DNA from: Siphonodentalium dalli
Lineage: Eukaryota; Mollusca; Scaphopoda; Gadilida; Siphonodentaliidae
Length of the DNA stretch: 64,000 nt
Assembly: GCA_032622095.1 (NCBI GenBank)
Contig: CP136064.1
Location: forward strand, 113,262,004-113,326,003
Direction: 5' to 3'
Position 1 is the first letter of the stretch; every line of letters begins with the position of its first letter. The position numbers and the translations under genes were made by a program. The notes beneath the pieces were generated by a model. It had not been told where the DNA came from. It saw only the letters and a list, made by a program, of their open reading frames with translations, and ran no database searches. Shown piece after piece: positions 33,834-45,996 of this stretch.

Positions 33834-35728
33834 AGCTCAACTTAGGTAGGGAATATATTAATGGTTGACAGTAAATGGAGGAATTAGGAAAGGTGCTACT
33901 AGTAATTGAAATGTGGCCGCTGGTGGCCATGTTTTTTGGCCGAATGACCCTAAAATGACTCATTCCCATGAAATCCAAGATGGCTGCCAACGGCCATGTT
34001 TTTGGGCTGAATGACCCCCAAAATGACTTGTTACCATCTACATGTACATGTCAATATCAACATTCATGACAAGTTTCGTAATGATCGGATCAGGGATGTG
34101 GTCTGTAGGGTGTGCCAAAGGATTTATTGATTTAAAGAGTAAATTCTAAAATGGCCACCGGCGGCCATGTTTTTTTGCCAAATGACCCCAAAATGACTCG
34201 TTCCCATCTACATGTCAATGTCAACATCCATGACAAATTTCATGAAAATCAAACGAACAGATCGGTCTATATAAACCCATCTATAATAGGCCATTGGTGG
34301 CCATATATATTCTTTTGTCGAATGACCCCAAGATGACTTGTTCCCATCAAGAGGTCACCCCGATGATCCATATGAAGTTTGGTGATGATCAGATCAGGGA
34401 TGTGGTATGTAGGGTGTGTCAAAGTATTTAGTGATGCAAAGAGTAAAATCCAATATGGCTGCCGGTGGCCATGTTTTTTGGCCAAATGACCCCAAAATGA
34501 CTCGTTCCCATCTAGAGGTCACCCCGATGATCCATATGTGGTCTGTAGGATGTGTCAATGGATTTACTCTTGAGTGCCTAATAAACATACATGTACGATT
34601 ATTAAAATCGAGGTAAAATTCCCACCTGTACGATCGTTATTTGGTTCTGTACGTTTATTAAATTAACCAAAAGAAATAATTCACCAATCTTAAATTGTGT
34701 TATTCATAGATAAATGAACTCTGATTGTTGACAGTGTTCAGCACACTGTAGATTCACAGACCTGGCTATCCATCGAACCTATTTCTGTCCCATGGCATCA
34801 GTAAACCAGTCAGATGGTGCGTTTTGTTGGGATGTATGGACTAATATTTCTAGTATGAACGTTTATTCCACCCTGTACTATTATTCAGTTACGCGACATT
34901 TCCAACCTGTACTATTATTCCACCCTGTACTTTTATTAGGCACTCAAGAGTAGTGATGCAAAGAGTAAAATCCAAGATGGCCACCAGCGGCCATGTTTTT
35001 TGGCCGATTGATTCTAAAATGACTCGTTCCCATCTACATGTAAATGTCAACATTTGTGACAAATTTTATGATGATCAGACAAACAGTACGGCCTGTAGCC
35101 CACGCCAATGGATTCAATTTTGAAATCCAAGATGGCCACCAGGGGCCATGTTTTTTGGCCGAATTACCCCAAAATGACGCGTTTCCATCTACATGTCAAC
35201 ATTCATGACAAATTTCATAAAGACCCGACCAAAGATACGACTTTTAGCATGCGCGAAAGTATTTAGTGATGCAAAGAGTCAAATCCAAGATGGCTGACGG
35301 CGACATGTTTTTAGGCCAAATGACCCAAAAATGGCTCGTTCCCATCTAGAGGTCCCCCCGATGATCCATATGAAGTTTGGTGATGGCCGAATGATCCTAA
35401 AATGACTCGTTCCAATCTACATGTAAATGTCAACATTCATGACAATTTTTATGATGATCAGATAAACAGTATGGCCTGTAGCCCGCGTCAATGGATTTAA
35501 TTTTGAAATCCAAGATGGCCACCAGCGGCCATGTTTTTTGGCCAAATGACCCACAAATGACTCGTTCCCATTTACATGTCATTGGATGTCAACATTCATG
35601 ATAAATCTCATAAAGATCAGACCAAAGATACGACCTATAGCCCGAGACCAAGGAAATTGTTGGCTGACACGCGCACAAACGGACGACAACCCATGGCAAT
35701 AGCTCAAACTTACAAAGTAAGTTGAGCT
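33834..35728. repeat. 'AAGATGGCC' repeat array, element 1
   Basis: Bounded by AGCTCAACTTA (33834) and TAAGTTGAGCT (to 35728). The body is about 160-170-bp units in one orientation: 'AAATCCAAGATGGCCACCAG', 'CGGCCATGTTTTTTGGCC', 'AAAATGACTCGTTCCCATCT', 'ACATGTCAATGTCAACATTC', 'ATGACAAATTTCAT'. Two unit types alternate, one with 'GATGCAAAGAGTAAAATCC' and one with 'ATGGATTTAATTTTGAAATCC'. The right end has 'GACGACAACCCATGGCAATA'. This resembles interspersed repeats I know from marine invertebrates. Short ORFs across it are not genes. Confidence 0.75.
34567..34950. mobile_element. TA-flanked MITE, 384 bp
   Basis: Ends CTCTTGAGTGCCTAATAAA and the reverse complement TTTATTAGGCACTCAAGAG, flanked by TA on both sides (34565-34566 and 34951-34952). 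Sister units of the host array read 'GTATTTAGTGATGCAAAGAG' uninterrupted, so the insertion duplicated TA. TA duplication suggests the Tc1/mariner group. It shares the 'TGCCTAATAA' end with 43506-43689. Confidence 0.8.
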
Positions 35729-37041
35729 AATAATATCATGTGACACTGACACTGTGACAGGGGTCATTTACTCATTGTCATAGTGTTGATTATATTTATA
35801 AGTTTGTGTTCTGCTGGTCATCGATCAAACAACCATGTAGTTCTTTTGGCCCCTGTTTATTGATACATGTATGTGACCAATGATCCCGCAATTTTATCCT
35901 TGTGCTAAATTAAATTTAAGCCTTTATCAGAAGTACTGGAAAAAATTACAGGTAGTTTCGAATTGAAGCAGGTGACAATTATTTACGCCAAATTACGGCA
36001 ACATTTCAATCTTGTATACATACCGGTGTAACATGATACCCCCCCCCCCCCCCTGGATATCTCCCCCCACCCTGGATATCTCCCCCCCCCCCCCTGCAAG
36101 TTAAAAAAAATGTAAAAAATAATTCACTCATTTGATATCGTTAGGTCCTGAAAAGGCCAGAAAAATGTTTTTTGAGATTTAAATTTTTTTTTATTAAAAA
36201 AGTGACAATTTTTTTTTTACACATTTGATTGTTTGTTCCTGAAATGGCCAGAAATTTTTATTTAAAAAAAAAAACATTCCAAATGTCCATGCTTGGATAT
36301 CCCCCCCCCCCCCCCCCCCCCCCAGCACCTACATGACAAAAAAAGTCATCTTATGGTTTTATCGTTTATTTTACTTTATAAAGTAATGAAACAGCAAGAA
36401 ATTACCTTCTCCCAAGAAAAAGTTGTTTAAGTCAGGGTTTGGGGTTGGGGGGGGAGATATCCAGGTCAGGATAGCTTCCCTCCACCCAGCACCTACATGA
36501 CAAAAAAATCATTGAATGGTTTTATTCCTTATTTTGCTTTATATAGTCATGAAACGGCGAGAAATTAACTTCTGAGAAAAAGTTGTTGTAGTCAGGGTTT
36601 GGGGTGGGGGGAAATGTCCAGGGCAGGATATCTCACCCACCACCAAGCACCATGCAACATGCCAAAAAATGTAGGTGTTGGGTGGGGGGGAGATATCCTG
36701 AACTGGACATCTTGCCACCCCCCCCCCCCCCACCTCCCACCTCAAACCCTGACTCAAACAACTTATTCTCAGAAGAAGTTAATTTCTCGCCGTTTCATGA
36801 CTATATAAAGCAAAATAGGCAATAAAACCATATAATGATTTTTTTATCATGTAGGTGTTGGGTGGTGGTGGGGGGGGGAGATATCCTGACCTGGACATCT
36901 TCCCCCCACTCCAAACCCTGACTCAAACAACTTTTTCTCAGAAGTTAATTTCTCGCCGTTTCATGACTATAAAGCAAAGCGATAAAACCATCAAATGATT
37001 TTTTTTGTCATGTAGGTTCTGGGTGGGGGGGGGATATCCTG

Positions 37042-38927
37042 GGCCCTGTTTCATGAAAGCAACTTATGTCATAGTTGGGACTTAAGATGGTCATAAGTTC
37101 AAACTTCAGTCATAAGTGCATTTCACGAACAAGGTCTTAACTTAAGGTGGTCTTAACTTTGGTCTTAACTTTAAGACTGGTGTGAGGTGTCTTAAGATAA
37201 TCTTAAAGTTAAGACCCACGTGATAAGTGGCATATCGATCACAAATATGGCGGCCTAGATGTTGTTTTGCAATTACGGAGATATATGTACATTGTCTGGG
37301 GTGGGCAACTCGTCGTCTGGTATACAGGGTCGTGGCTACAGAGTGAGATGGGGTGTTCGCCTCGAAATGTCCAACTACACCCCCTTAAACAACACCAAAT
37401 TATATTTGGGTTTAAACATTCCAACTGGTATCTCAAACTTTCCAAAACCAAAGTTTGGATAGGACAACCCCCCCCCCCCCACCGTATAACCATAGGGTTA
37501 GTTTGGTAAAAACAATTCAGAGCACAGGCTTATCATCAGGTACGTGGCAAATGGGGTTTGTGTTTTGTCATATAGTTAATTATCAGCTGTGTATGTGACC
37601 TATAGATAATATATATTATAAAATTGTATTACCCACGAATTAAACTTTTGATAAGAATTATGGCCTAGCTCAAAGCTCACAATCTCCTCTATGTTATTCC
37701 ATATGTGTGTGGGGAGATGGGGTCAAATGAGATCAATTAATGTATTGATTCTTTCCTCTTTCCAAATTTCCGTCGCTGTTTACAAAGCAGATATGTCATA
37801 TGGGAAAGGTAACACAAACGCTCTTTATCAAAATATGTTTTAGAAAAAGTGACAATTTGAGTGACAAGTGAGAATATTTGGTATTGAGTTTATGCCCACG
37901 CCCATGTCGTGATTTTCCAAATTTTTGTCATGTTTTTTTTTGCAGGGGTGGGATGACCATTGTACAGCATACTGTATATATGATATACACACCCGTTATG
38001 ATGACACCCCTTAATGCGAGTGTGCTAATGAAAACGTAGTTATATATATATCCATGGTATGACAGCCGTATATTAAAAACATCTGCATAAAAATAATAAA
38101 AAAGTTACTCTAACAAATATTTTTTATTTCCCTTTGAATCGAAAAATGACCTACAATGTACAATGTATGTTTGTCCTGATGAAATCGCCGATTTATTTTG
38201 ATTATTGCTACACATAGAAAGCGATGGTCGATAATGCACGTGTTACATGTATGTCGGCTCACATAAAACAAATCGCCGCCTGATCATTGCTCTCAGTGGA
38301 TTACTTCGGCGTGAATGCATGGTCGCAGTCATGCATCGATCCATATAATTATATTGTCTTATTTCTGACACCGCCATGCACTCACCAGTAAACACAAAGC
38401 TCGTCATTTTAACAGCCTGTGATTTACTCATCGTGGAACCCATGCAAGTCTAAGATCCATATGCGAATATAAGGCCACTTATTCAGATTGTTTGGCTTCG
38501 GCAATCTGCTACGGCAACCCTTTACCGTGGCCCAGTTTGCTTCAGCAAATGGCTTCGCATTGCCGATTGTCGTAGCCAATTATGAGGGCTGGACTATAGA
38601 CAGTAAGATACATGCGCTGAATCGCCCATTCCACCCCAGCCGCTATCCAGCATCCCTGTCACACAATAATGTGTAATGTCAACTCGGACTCGGCTCTTTC
38701 TCGATAACCTCTCAATGCCGTATATAAAGATTGCACAAGCCCACATTTTTTGTTCCGGACTGTAGAAAATTGTCGATAACCAGTCTAAATGAGCGGGAAC
38801 TTAACTTACTACTTAAGTAGGACTTAATCTTGTTTTGTGAAATGCGTTCTTGAAACGGAACCACCTTAGATCTTAGATTAAGTCCATCTTAAGATAATCT
38901 TATGACATTGCTTCATGAAACAGGGCC
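37042..38927. mobile_element. Harbinger-like element with CTG duplication, 1.9 kb
   Basis: Ends GGCCCTGTTTCATGAAAGC and the reverse complement (..TTCATGAAACAGGGCC), flanked by CTG at 37039-37041 and 38928-38930. Uninterrupted sister units read 'GATATCCTGACCTGG', so one CTG was present before insertion. Subterminal segments repeat 'CTTAAGATAATCTTA' and 'TTAACTTAAG'. 3-bp duplications are typical of PIF/Harbinger, and a CWG target is known for some of its families. No DDE transposase or Myb-like protein was found inside (ORFs up to 84 codons). Confidence 0.75.
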
Positions 38928-39346
38928 CTGACCTGGACATTCCTCCCCCACCCCAAACAACTTTTTCTCAGAAGAAGTTAATTTCTCGCCGTTTCATGAC
39001 TATATAAAGCAAAATAAGCGATAAAACCATAAGATGATTTTTTTGTCATGTAGGTGCTGGGTGGGGGGGGGAGATATCCTGACCTGGACATCTTCCCCCA
39101 CCCCAAACACTGACTCAAACATCTTTTTCTCGGAAGAAGTTAATTTCTCACCGTTTCATGACTACTAGTATATGAAGCAAAATAAGTGATAAAACCATAA
39201 GATGATTTTTTTGTCATGTTGGTGCTGGGTGGTTGGGGGGGGAGATATCCTGACCTGGACATCTCCCCCAACACCAAACCCTGGCTCAAACAACTTTTTC
39301 TCAGAAGAAGTTAATTTCTCGCCGTTTCATGACTATATAATCCAAA

Positions 39347-42221
39347 TCTATATCTATATTTGCGAATGTCTGTCTGTCTGTGTTCCATAGAAATTCACAG
39401 GGGACCACCTAGGTGGCACAAAAGGGGTCTAATAGGGGTAACTTTTTATGAGAAAGATAATGGCGAGGGTTAGAATTTTCTAAAGTGACGCCATTGTTGT
39501 CAGGGGCAGAAAAGGGGGAGGGGAAGAAAAATTATATATAATCATCCCCATATTATAAATATGAGGAATCTAATGGTGTGGTTTAAATATGTCAAAAGTC
39601 GCGCCGTTCGCGTCAAGGGGAGAGGGGCACCATAATTGATAAAAATAATTTTAGCGCCGAAATTCCACCACATTGATGCACATTCTTCTGAGATCCTCTC
39701 CATGAGTACAAGGAATCTTATTGTGTGATTTAAAGACGCCAAATTGATGTCGTTGGGATGAGAGATTGGGGGGGTGGGGGTATTAAATCTAATAAGAATT
39801 GGTTTAGTCGCCGATTGCCACCAAACTTATACAATTTCATCCCCATGGTATGAGGTGTCTAATGGCGTGGCTTAAAGCTGTCAAAAGTGGCGTCATTCGA
39901 GTCAGGGGTGCACTGAAAGGGAGAGGGGCACCAAATTTGATACACAATATTTTTAGCGCCATTCTTATCCATGATATGAGGAATCTAATCATGTGATTTT
40001 AAAAACGTCATATTGGTGCTGCATTGGTGAGAGATGGGGGGTGGGGTGGGGTGGGCACTAAATTTGATACAAATTTGTTTAGTCGCGGATTAGCACCAAA
40101 CTTACAAATAATAATCTCCATGATATCAGGAGTCTAATTGTGTGGTTTAAACATGTCAAAAGTGGGGCCATTCGAGTCGGGGGTGCATAGAGGGTGAGAG
40201 GGACACAAACATTGATAAACAATATGTTTAGCGCCGATTTCCACCTGATTGATACATATTCTTTTCCGTGATACGAATAATCTAATCTAATCTGTGGTTT
40301 AAATGCGCCAAATTGGTGCCTTTTGGGTGAGAGATAATAATCTGAGATATGCAATGGTGGCCCTAAATTTGATACCGGTACGAATTTGTATACTCGCCAA
40401 TTTTCATAAATTTTATATATATTCACCAAAAACTTATAAAAAATATGTTTAGTGCATGCAATTACCATCAAACTCATACACGTTCTTCTCAAATGATACA
40501 ATGAATCAAATATTTGCGAATATCTGTCTGTGTTCTATATATAACTTTAAGGGTACAATCGAGATGGCACCAAGGCGGCCTAACAGGGGTAACTTTTTAT
40601 GAGTAAGATAATGGTGCAGATTAAAATTTTCTAAAATGACGTTGTTGGTGTCGGGGGAGGGGCTATTTTTAGCCCAGATTTCGACAAAATTGATATATTA
40701 TTCTTCTCCATGATACGAGGAATATAAACGTGTGATTTAAAGATGCGAAATTGGTGCCGTTTGGGTGAGAGATGGGGGGGGGGGGGGTAATAACTATGAT
40801 AAGAATTTGTTAGTTGCCGATTACCACCAAACTTATATCTAATCATCTCCATTATATAATGCATGCATCTACATGTAATAGACGTGGTTTAAATATGACA
40901 AAAGTGGCGCGGTTCAAGTCATGCATGAGGGGAGTTGCACCAAAGTTGATACAAATATATTTAGCACTAATTCCACCAAATTCATGCACGTTCTTCTCTA
41001 ATGATATGATGAATTAAATCACATTTGTGGTCGTTTGGGTCATGGATGGCGAGAGGAGATTCACTAGCATTTATAAGATTGTTCAATTCACCGATATCCA
41101 ACAAAGTTATATATAGTCATCTCCCAGGCCATCTCCATGTCGTTCTAAGGAGTTTTTGGCATTCCAATTTCACAATCTCGACAAATGGTGACCGAATTAA
41201 GTCACTTGAACAATTATATCTTCTCAACTGTCATATTTATATGGGGATGTAAATCATGGCATTCCTATTATGATCTAGCAACACAGATACATAGAAGAAA
41301 GCATTAAAAGTATATTTATATCAATCTATTTTAGAGAGTACATATATTCATTCAAACTGAGGGACCTTGAATCGTCAGAGCATTGCATATTAGAATGGCT
41401 CATGTATATATTATAACATGATTGAGTCTGTCCCATTCAATATAGTTTCCACAAAAAAAGTTACAATTGCCAAGAGATATGGAAATGTAGAGCAGGCCTG
41501 TTCACAAATAGTGGTCACAGTGTGCAGTCAATATGGTTACTTCTGAGATAAAGGAAAACGCAGTCCGTAGCACATGACTTTCCAGGATCCTCCAATAGTG
41601 ACATCTGACAAGGGTATATCTGCCCGATACAGAGGATTTCTTTCATTTTTGAGAACAGACTCGTCGCCTAAGAGTCATAAACAACTCAAAATCTCGCTGT
41701 GTCTGGCACATGTAGCTGCTATACTGGCATAACATCATGTCTTTTAAACTGAAAATGATTAGCCAGTATACATGTATAGCACCAGAACAGAGGAGCACCT
41801 GGACATATCTTTAAAACATCTGTATCTTCATGAAGATATGATAAACTAGATTGATTGATTGATACATCTCTATGTAAAACACATTTGTCGTCTTATATTT
41901 TTTCAAACTAATGCGTTTATGATGTTCATGTTTCATGCTTTAAAGTCTGAAGTATACGCAGTTGTAAATAAATAAATACTTCTTTATTGGTGGGACGGAT
42001 TAAACACAATAAACAAAATGATAATCGCTCCGACCTGACAAGGTGAGCCACTACTTATATTCCATGTGTAAGAATCATGTTTTGTGATGCAATTTGGATC
42101 TACAATTTATGAGAATACGTGTAACACTTTGAGAACAAGAGTATTCTCTATTCCCACCAAATATCCACAGAGGGTTTCACATGATCACTTTAACCTGGGC
42201 AACGCCGGGTAACCCTGCTAG
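39347..42221 (+). mobile_element. 2.9-kb Helitron-like element, copy B
   Basis: Starts A|TCTATATCTATATTTGCGA and ends 'GGGCAACGCCGGGTAACCC' TG CTAG|T at 42218-42221. It is collinear with 26853-29853 and shorter by several internal deletions and a contracted GATT tract. Its flanks join as 'CCAAA|TAAGCAATAAAACC', matching intact sister units 'GCAAAATAAGCGATAAAACC'. The insertion therefore fell exactly between A and T without duplication, as expected for a Helitron. The internal second 5' start is at about 40508. Confidence 0.9.
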
Positions 42222-43029
42222 TAAGCAATAAAACCATAAAATGATTTTTTTGTATTGTAGGTATTGGGTGGGGGGGGGATATCCTGACCTGGACATCTCC
42301 CCCCCCCCACCCCAAACCCTGACTCAAACAACTTTTTCTCAGAAGAAGTCAATTTCTCACCGTTTCATGACTATATACAGCAAAATAAGCGATAATACCA
42401 TAAGATGATTTTTCTGTCATGTTGGTGCTGGGGGGGGGGATATTCTGACCTGGACACCCCCCCCCCCCAATCCCAAACCCTGACTCAAACAACTTTTTCT
42501 CAGAAGACCTAGATATTTGAAAAAAATGAAATTATGTAAAAACAAATTTAAATCTGAAATGTCATTTTTCTGGCCATTTCAGGATCAAACAATTAAATGT
42601 GCCCCAATCCCAAACCCTGACTCAAACAACTTTTTCTCAGAAGACCTGGATATTTGAAAAAAATGAAATTATGTAAAAACAAATTTAAATCTGAAATGTC
42701 ATTTTTCTGGCCATTTCAGGATCAAACAATTAAATGTGTGATAAAAAAAATTTTGTCACTTGGAAAACAAATATATTTTAATGAAAAAAAAAACAAATTT
42801 AATCTCAAAAAACTATTTTCTGGCCATTTTGGGTTCAAACGATATCAAATGAGTAAAATTATTTTTTAGTCATATATGGTGGGGGGAAATATATCCAGGG
42901 TGGGGGGGAGATATCCTTGGGGGGGGGGAGATGACGTGTTACACCGGCATTTTTTAATGTATAAAACATTACATCGACCCCAATAGCTACACTGTCTGAC
43001 AGCCAGATGAGGGCTTCATCATTAGGACT

Positions 43030-43326
43030 GCAATGATACACTTTGTTACGATACGATACGTATCACGTTACATTACCAACAATACGATACATATCATGAT
43101 CCGCAAAAACCATGTTTTGCGAGGATTTTTTACCTAAATTGCTAAAAAAAAAAACAACACAGTAAATATGGGTTATTTTCGCTTTCAATGACCTAAAATT
43201 GTGATATTGGTGTATTGTGATACACTTCACACGATACGATACACATATCGTGTGTCTACTATAAATTCGTGTGAAAGCGTATCGCAATACAATATCAAAA
43301 TCGCAATGAATCGTTGCAGCTCTATT
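43030..43326. mobile_element. Probable hAT-type MITE
   Basis: Ends AGGACTGCAATGATACA and the reverse complement AGAGCTGCAACGATTCA. The interior is rich in 'ACGATACGATAC' and its complement, giving several local hairpins. 'GCTGCAACGATT' ends are common in hAT-like elements. The flanking 8 bases are only partly alike, so the target duplication is not established. Confidence 0.5.
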
Positions 43327-43505
43327 CATTGATCATATACCTCATGCCCATGGTCAGGTCGGGCACACATCCTAAAGTTGATCAGGAAAAATGGGTTCCA
43401 TAGCTTGTTTTGTCTATCATACTCATAGCCCGATTGAGTTATGTACAGTACATTTTTAATGTGATTTACATGTACATGTCTGAATCGATTTTGAGCATAC
43501 AGGTT

Positions 43506-43689
43506 CTCTCAGGTGCCTAATAATAGTGTCAGCACGATTATTAATTTTGGAGAAAATTCCCAATGATCATTATTATTTGGCATTGAGACATACATGTATA
43601 TAGAGTGAAATTGCCATCACTATTATTAATTTCAGCCTAAATCCCCACCCATCACTATTATTAGGCCATCACTATTAGGCACCTGAGAG
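43506..43689. mobile_element. TA-type MITE, 184 bp
   Basis: Ends CTCTCAGGTGCCTAATAATA and the reverse complement (..TATTAGGCACCTGAGAG). TA follows on the right; the left flank has TT, probably mutated. The interior repeats 'CACTATTATTA'. It is related by its ends to 34567-34950. A third left end, CTCTCAGGCTCCAAATAA, lies after TA at 62351 without a clear partner. Confidence 0.7.
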
Positions 43690-43917
43690 TACTGACTACT
43701 GAGGTAGTATTGTATGATAGTATCACGAAAAGGCGCAAATAGAATTGGCTTTCATTAGTTGTCTATATGTACAACGGAACAATAATTGAATAAACTCAAC
43801 AACTCACCACGGGCAAGATTAGCCTACTCTCGGGATCCAAATAAACATACCGCTATTAGATTTCAAGTAAAAATCCCCTCTATTCGGGGAGGTAAATTAC
43901 ATATATGTGTAAGCCGT

Positions 43918-44275
43918 AAGGCCAAAAAATGAAGATGCTATGTTTCCGCACATCGACCGACCCTAAAAATAACTCGCCGACTCTTAACTTTTTATTGACA
44001 TTTTGAGAAAAAGTCAAAATAAAAATAAAAAAACAACAAATTTTTAGTTTTTTTACTTTTTTTTTACCACTAATGCTCATAAATATTGATGATCATTAGT
44101 GTTCAAAATACATGGTTTCTAACATATCCCTGTCAAAAGTGACCATGAAGTGACTGCTGTCTCAAAAGCCCCAGGTGTGTGATGGGTTGTGGATTTTTGG
44201 GCATGCATTTTGCAATTTTAATTTCCTGAGAGTGGATCTCATGCCTGCTTTATCATGCCTTGTTTGGGGCTTATG
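43918..44275 (+). repeat. Interspersed repeat 'GGCCAAA..GTTTCC', long copy 3
   Basis: Reads 'GGCCAAAAAATGAAGATGCT', 'ATGTTTCCGCACATCGACC', 'GACCCTAAAAATAACTCGCC' and a T/A-rich tract. It then continues with 'ATGGTTTCTAACAT', 'GTCTCAAAAGCC', 'GATGGGTTGTGGATT' and 'GAGAGTGGATCTCATGCC'. The whole order recurs inverted at 62775-63079; the other copies have only the first 120-140 bp. Confidence 0.7.
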
Positions 44276-44513
44276 GACCGTCACATTGTGGGTGTGTATC
44301 TGTATATATACATGTATACAGGTTATCACCACATATGTTGTAGAGTTATCTCTATGGGCGTAGCCACTAGCCAGGGTAGAGATTCCTGATATATGATCTA
44401 GCTACTAGTACATATACATGTCTATATAGTTTTTCACAATTTACGTAGATCCGTTCATTGCATGTTTATATGTTGAAATCAGCTGGAAACAAGATCTATA
44501 GACAGGGTCTGAC

Positions 44514-44619
44514 CACAGGCCCCTGGGGAAAATTACTAAAATACCAATATACATGAACATGTAGACTACATTGGTATAGTCTATATTGGTATTTTAGTAA
44601 TTTTCCCCAGGGGCCTGTG
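44514..44619. mobile_element. Perfect-arm MITE (37-bp arms)
   Basis: CACAGGCCCCTGGGGAAAAT.. (44514-44550) is an exact reverse complement of 44583-44619 (..AGGGGCCTGTG), with a 32-nt loop. Arms with no mismatch suggest a recent insertion or gene conversion. A target duplication could not be fixed. Confidence 0.85.
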
Positions 44620-44689
44620 CATCTGAACTGATAGTACAGTCGTGCACGATTTTCACCTGAATTTGTCAACGCTGCATTCAAAATAACTT

Positions 44690-45090
44690 TTAATTTCCGC
44701 CATTATAACTTTGGATAAATAAAAAGTAGGGAAGGGCACAAGAGATGGATCGATGATATGGATATTTCGCCGCCGCGACGACCCAAGAGCAATAATTTAC
44801 TGAACGAAACAGGACCGCATCTCGTGCACTGACGGCGTTCGCAACGACATATGCGTGTGTTTGTTTTAGAGCTTTTGTAGGACACGCTGTTCAACAAGTT
44901 CGTACAGAATGAGGTTAATATGGTGATTCGAATTTCGATCGATTTCGAATCGAATCGAATCAGTAAGACGATTTCGAATCGAATCGAATCTCGAAGCTTC
45001 GCCGGACCCTAATATACATGTATGTATGTTTTGAGACCCCTCTTCCCGAATTACGTATACATAAATTTTAAGGTTCGAATGAGCCATGTC
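44690..45090. other. Non-coding; TCGAATCGAATCG motif block
   Basis: Contains a short run at about 44927-44995 built from 'ATTTCGAATCGAATCGAATC' in two near copies. It resembles the inside of hAT-like MITEs, but no matching ends were found. No ORF support. Confidence 0.35.
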
Positions 45091-45094
45091 CGTT

Positions 45095-45200
45095 TTATGA
45101 AATTTGTCATGAATGTTGACATTGACTTATAAGTTATAAATAGATGGGAAACGACTGAGTCATTTGGGGTTAGCCAAAAAACATCGCTGCCGTAAACTTG
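45095..45200. repeat. Fragment of the 'AAGATGGCC' repeat family
   Basis: 'ATGAAATTTGTCATGAATGT', 'TGACATTGAC' and 'GATGGGAAACGACTGAGTCA' correspond to one unit of the arrays at 33834-35728 and 52909-57746. Confidence 0.6.
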
Positions 45201-45774
45201 CAGGCCTGAAAATTTGAGACGAACGACCGTTCAGTTCGCCTGGAGGTTTTCTAAAATTAAAATTAAAATGCCTCGAACGAAAAAAGGTTGTGCCAAAGTT
45301 TTATAAATGAAGGTCTCGTGATAACTAATTCTCACCTTAATTTTTGCTCAATCAAGTCCCCAACTTAGACAATCAAATTTATTATGGTAGTTCAATGTCA
45401 GAGTTGCCCATCTGTAGTTAATAATACCAGTTGTAGTGATTATAACATGAAGTTGTGTAAGTCTCCTGCTCAGACCCATGTTATATGTGTGGGTCACCTA
45501 TAAGCACAAACTGGGCAAATGAAAAATAGATTACACATAATAATTAATGTACTGCCTCCAAATGAGGAATCAGACCATTGATTTTTGTGGATGGGTTTGA
45601 GTACATCACATGATGTATATAGGAATACTGGTGATGACAATGATATGAACAACAAACTTACCGGTACTGGAAAATACATATGGGGCAAAGAGTCAAAGCA
45701 GAAGTACATTGCTGTTATAAATGAAAATCTAATGAAAATTCAATAGATCAGTTCTGTGTCAAAATATCAGACGA

Positions 45775-45996
45775 AAATCAACTGTTTGTCTGATCATCAT
45801 GAAATTTGTCATGAATGTTAATATTAATATGTAGATGGGAAGAAGTAATTTTGGGGTCATTCGGAAAAACACATGACCGTCAGCAGCCATCTTGGATTTT
45901 ACTCTTTGCATTACTAAATCCTTTGGCATAAGCTATAATCCGAGAGCCTGCTGGGTTCTATTTGCACAATCGCGTACGAAAGGTTTGATGCCTCAG
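45775..45996. repeat. Fragment of the 'AAGATGGCC' family with a distinctive junction
   Basis: One unit ('ATCATGAAATTTGTCATGAA' to 'GCCATCTTGGATTTTACTCT') joined to 'GAGCCTGCTGGGTTCTATTT' + 'GCACAATCGCGTACGAAAGG'. The same junction appears inverted at 52336-52550. Confidence 0.65.

Larger units (their letters stand above)
36023..42947. mobile_element. Fold-back element built of 165-bp units, with nested insertions
   Basis: Left end CCGGTGTAACATGAT and right end (reverse complement) CCGGTGTAACACGTCAT match, as do the next 250-300 bp ('CATTTGATATCGTT', 'GGCCAGAAAAATG', poly-C tracts). Inside, units of about 165 bp contain 'GTAGGTGCTGGGTGG', 'AGATATCCTGACCTGGACAT', 'CCAAACCCTGACTCAAACAA', 'CTTTTTCTCAGAAGAAGTTA' and 'TTTCTCGCCGTTTCATGACT'. 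They are inverted up to about 36660 and direct from 36671. Direct units start at about 36671, 36851, 37013, 39051, 39217, 42259 and 42422. Removing the two insertions leaves about 2.2 kb. No protein. Confidence 0.75.
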
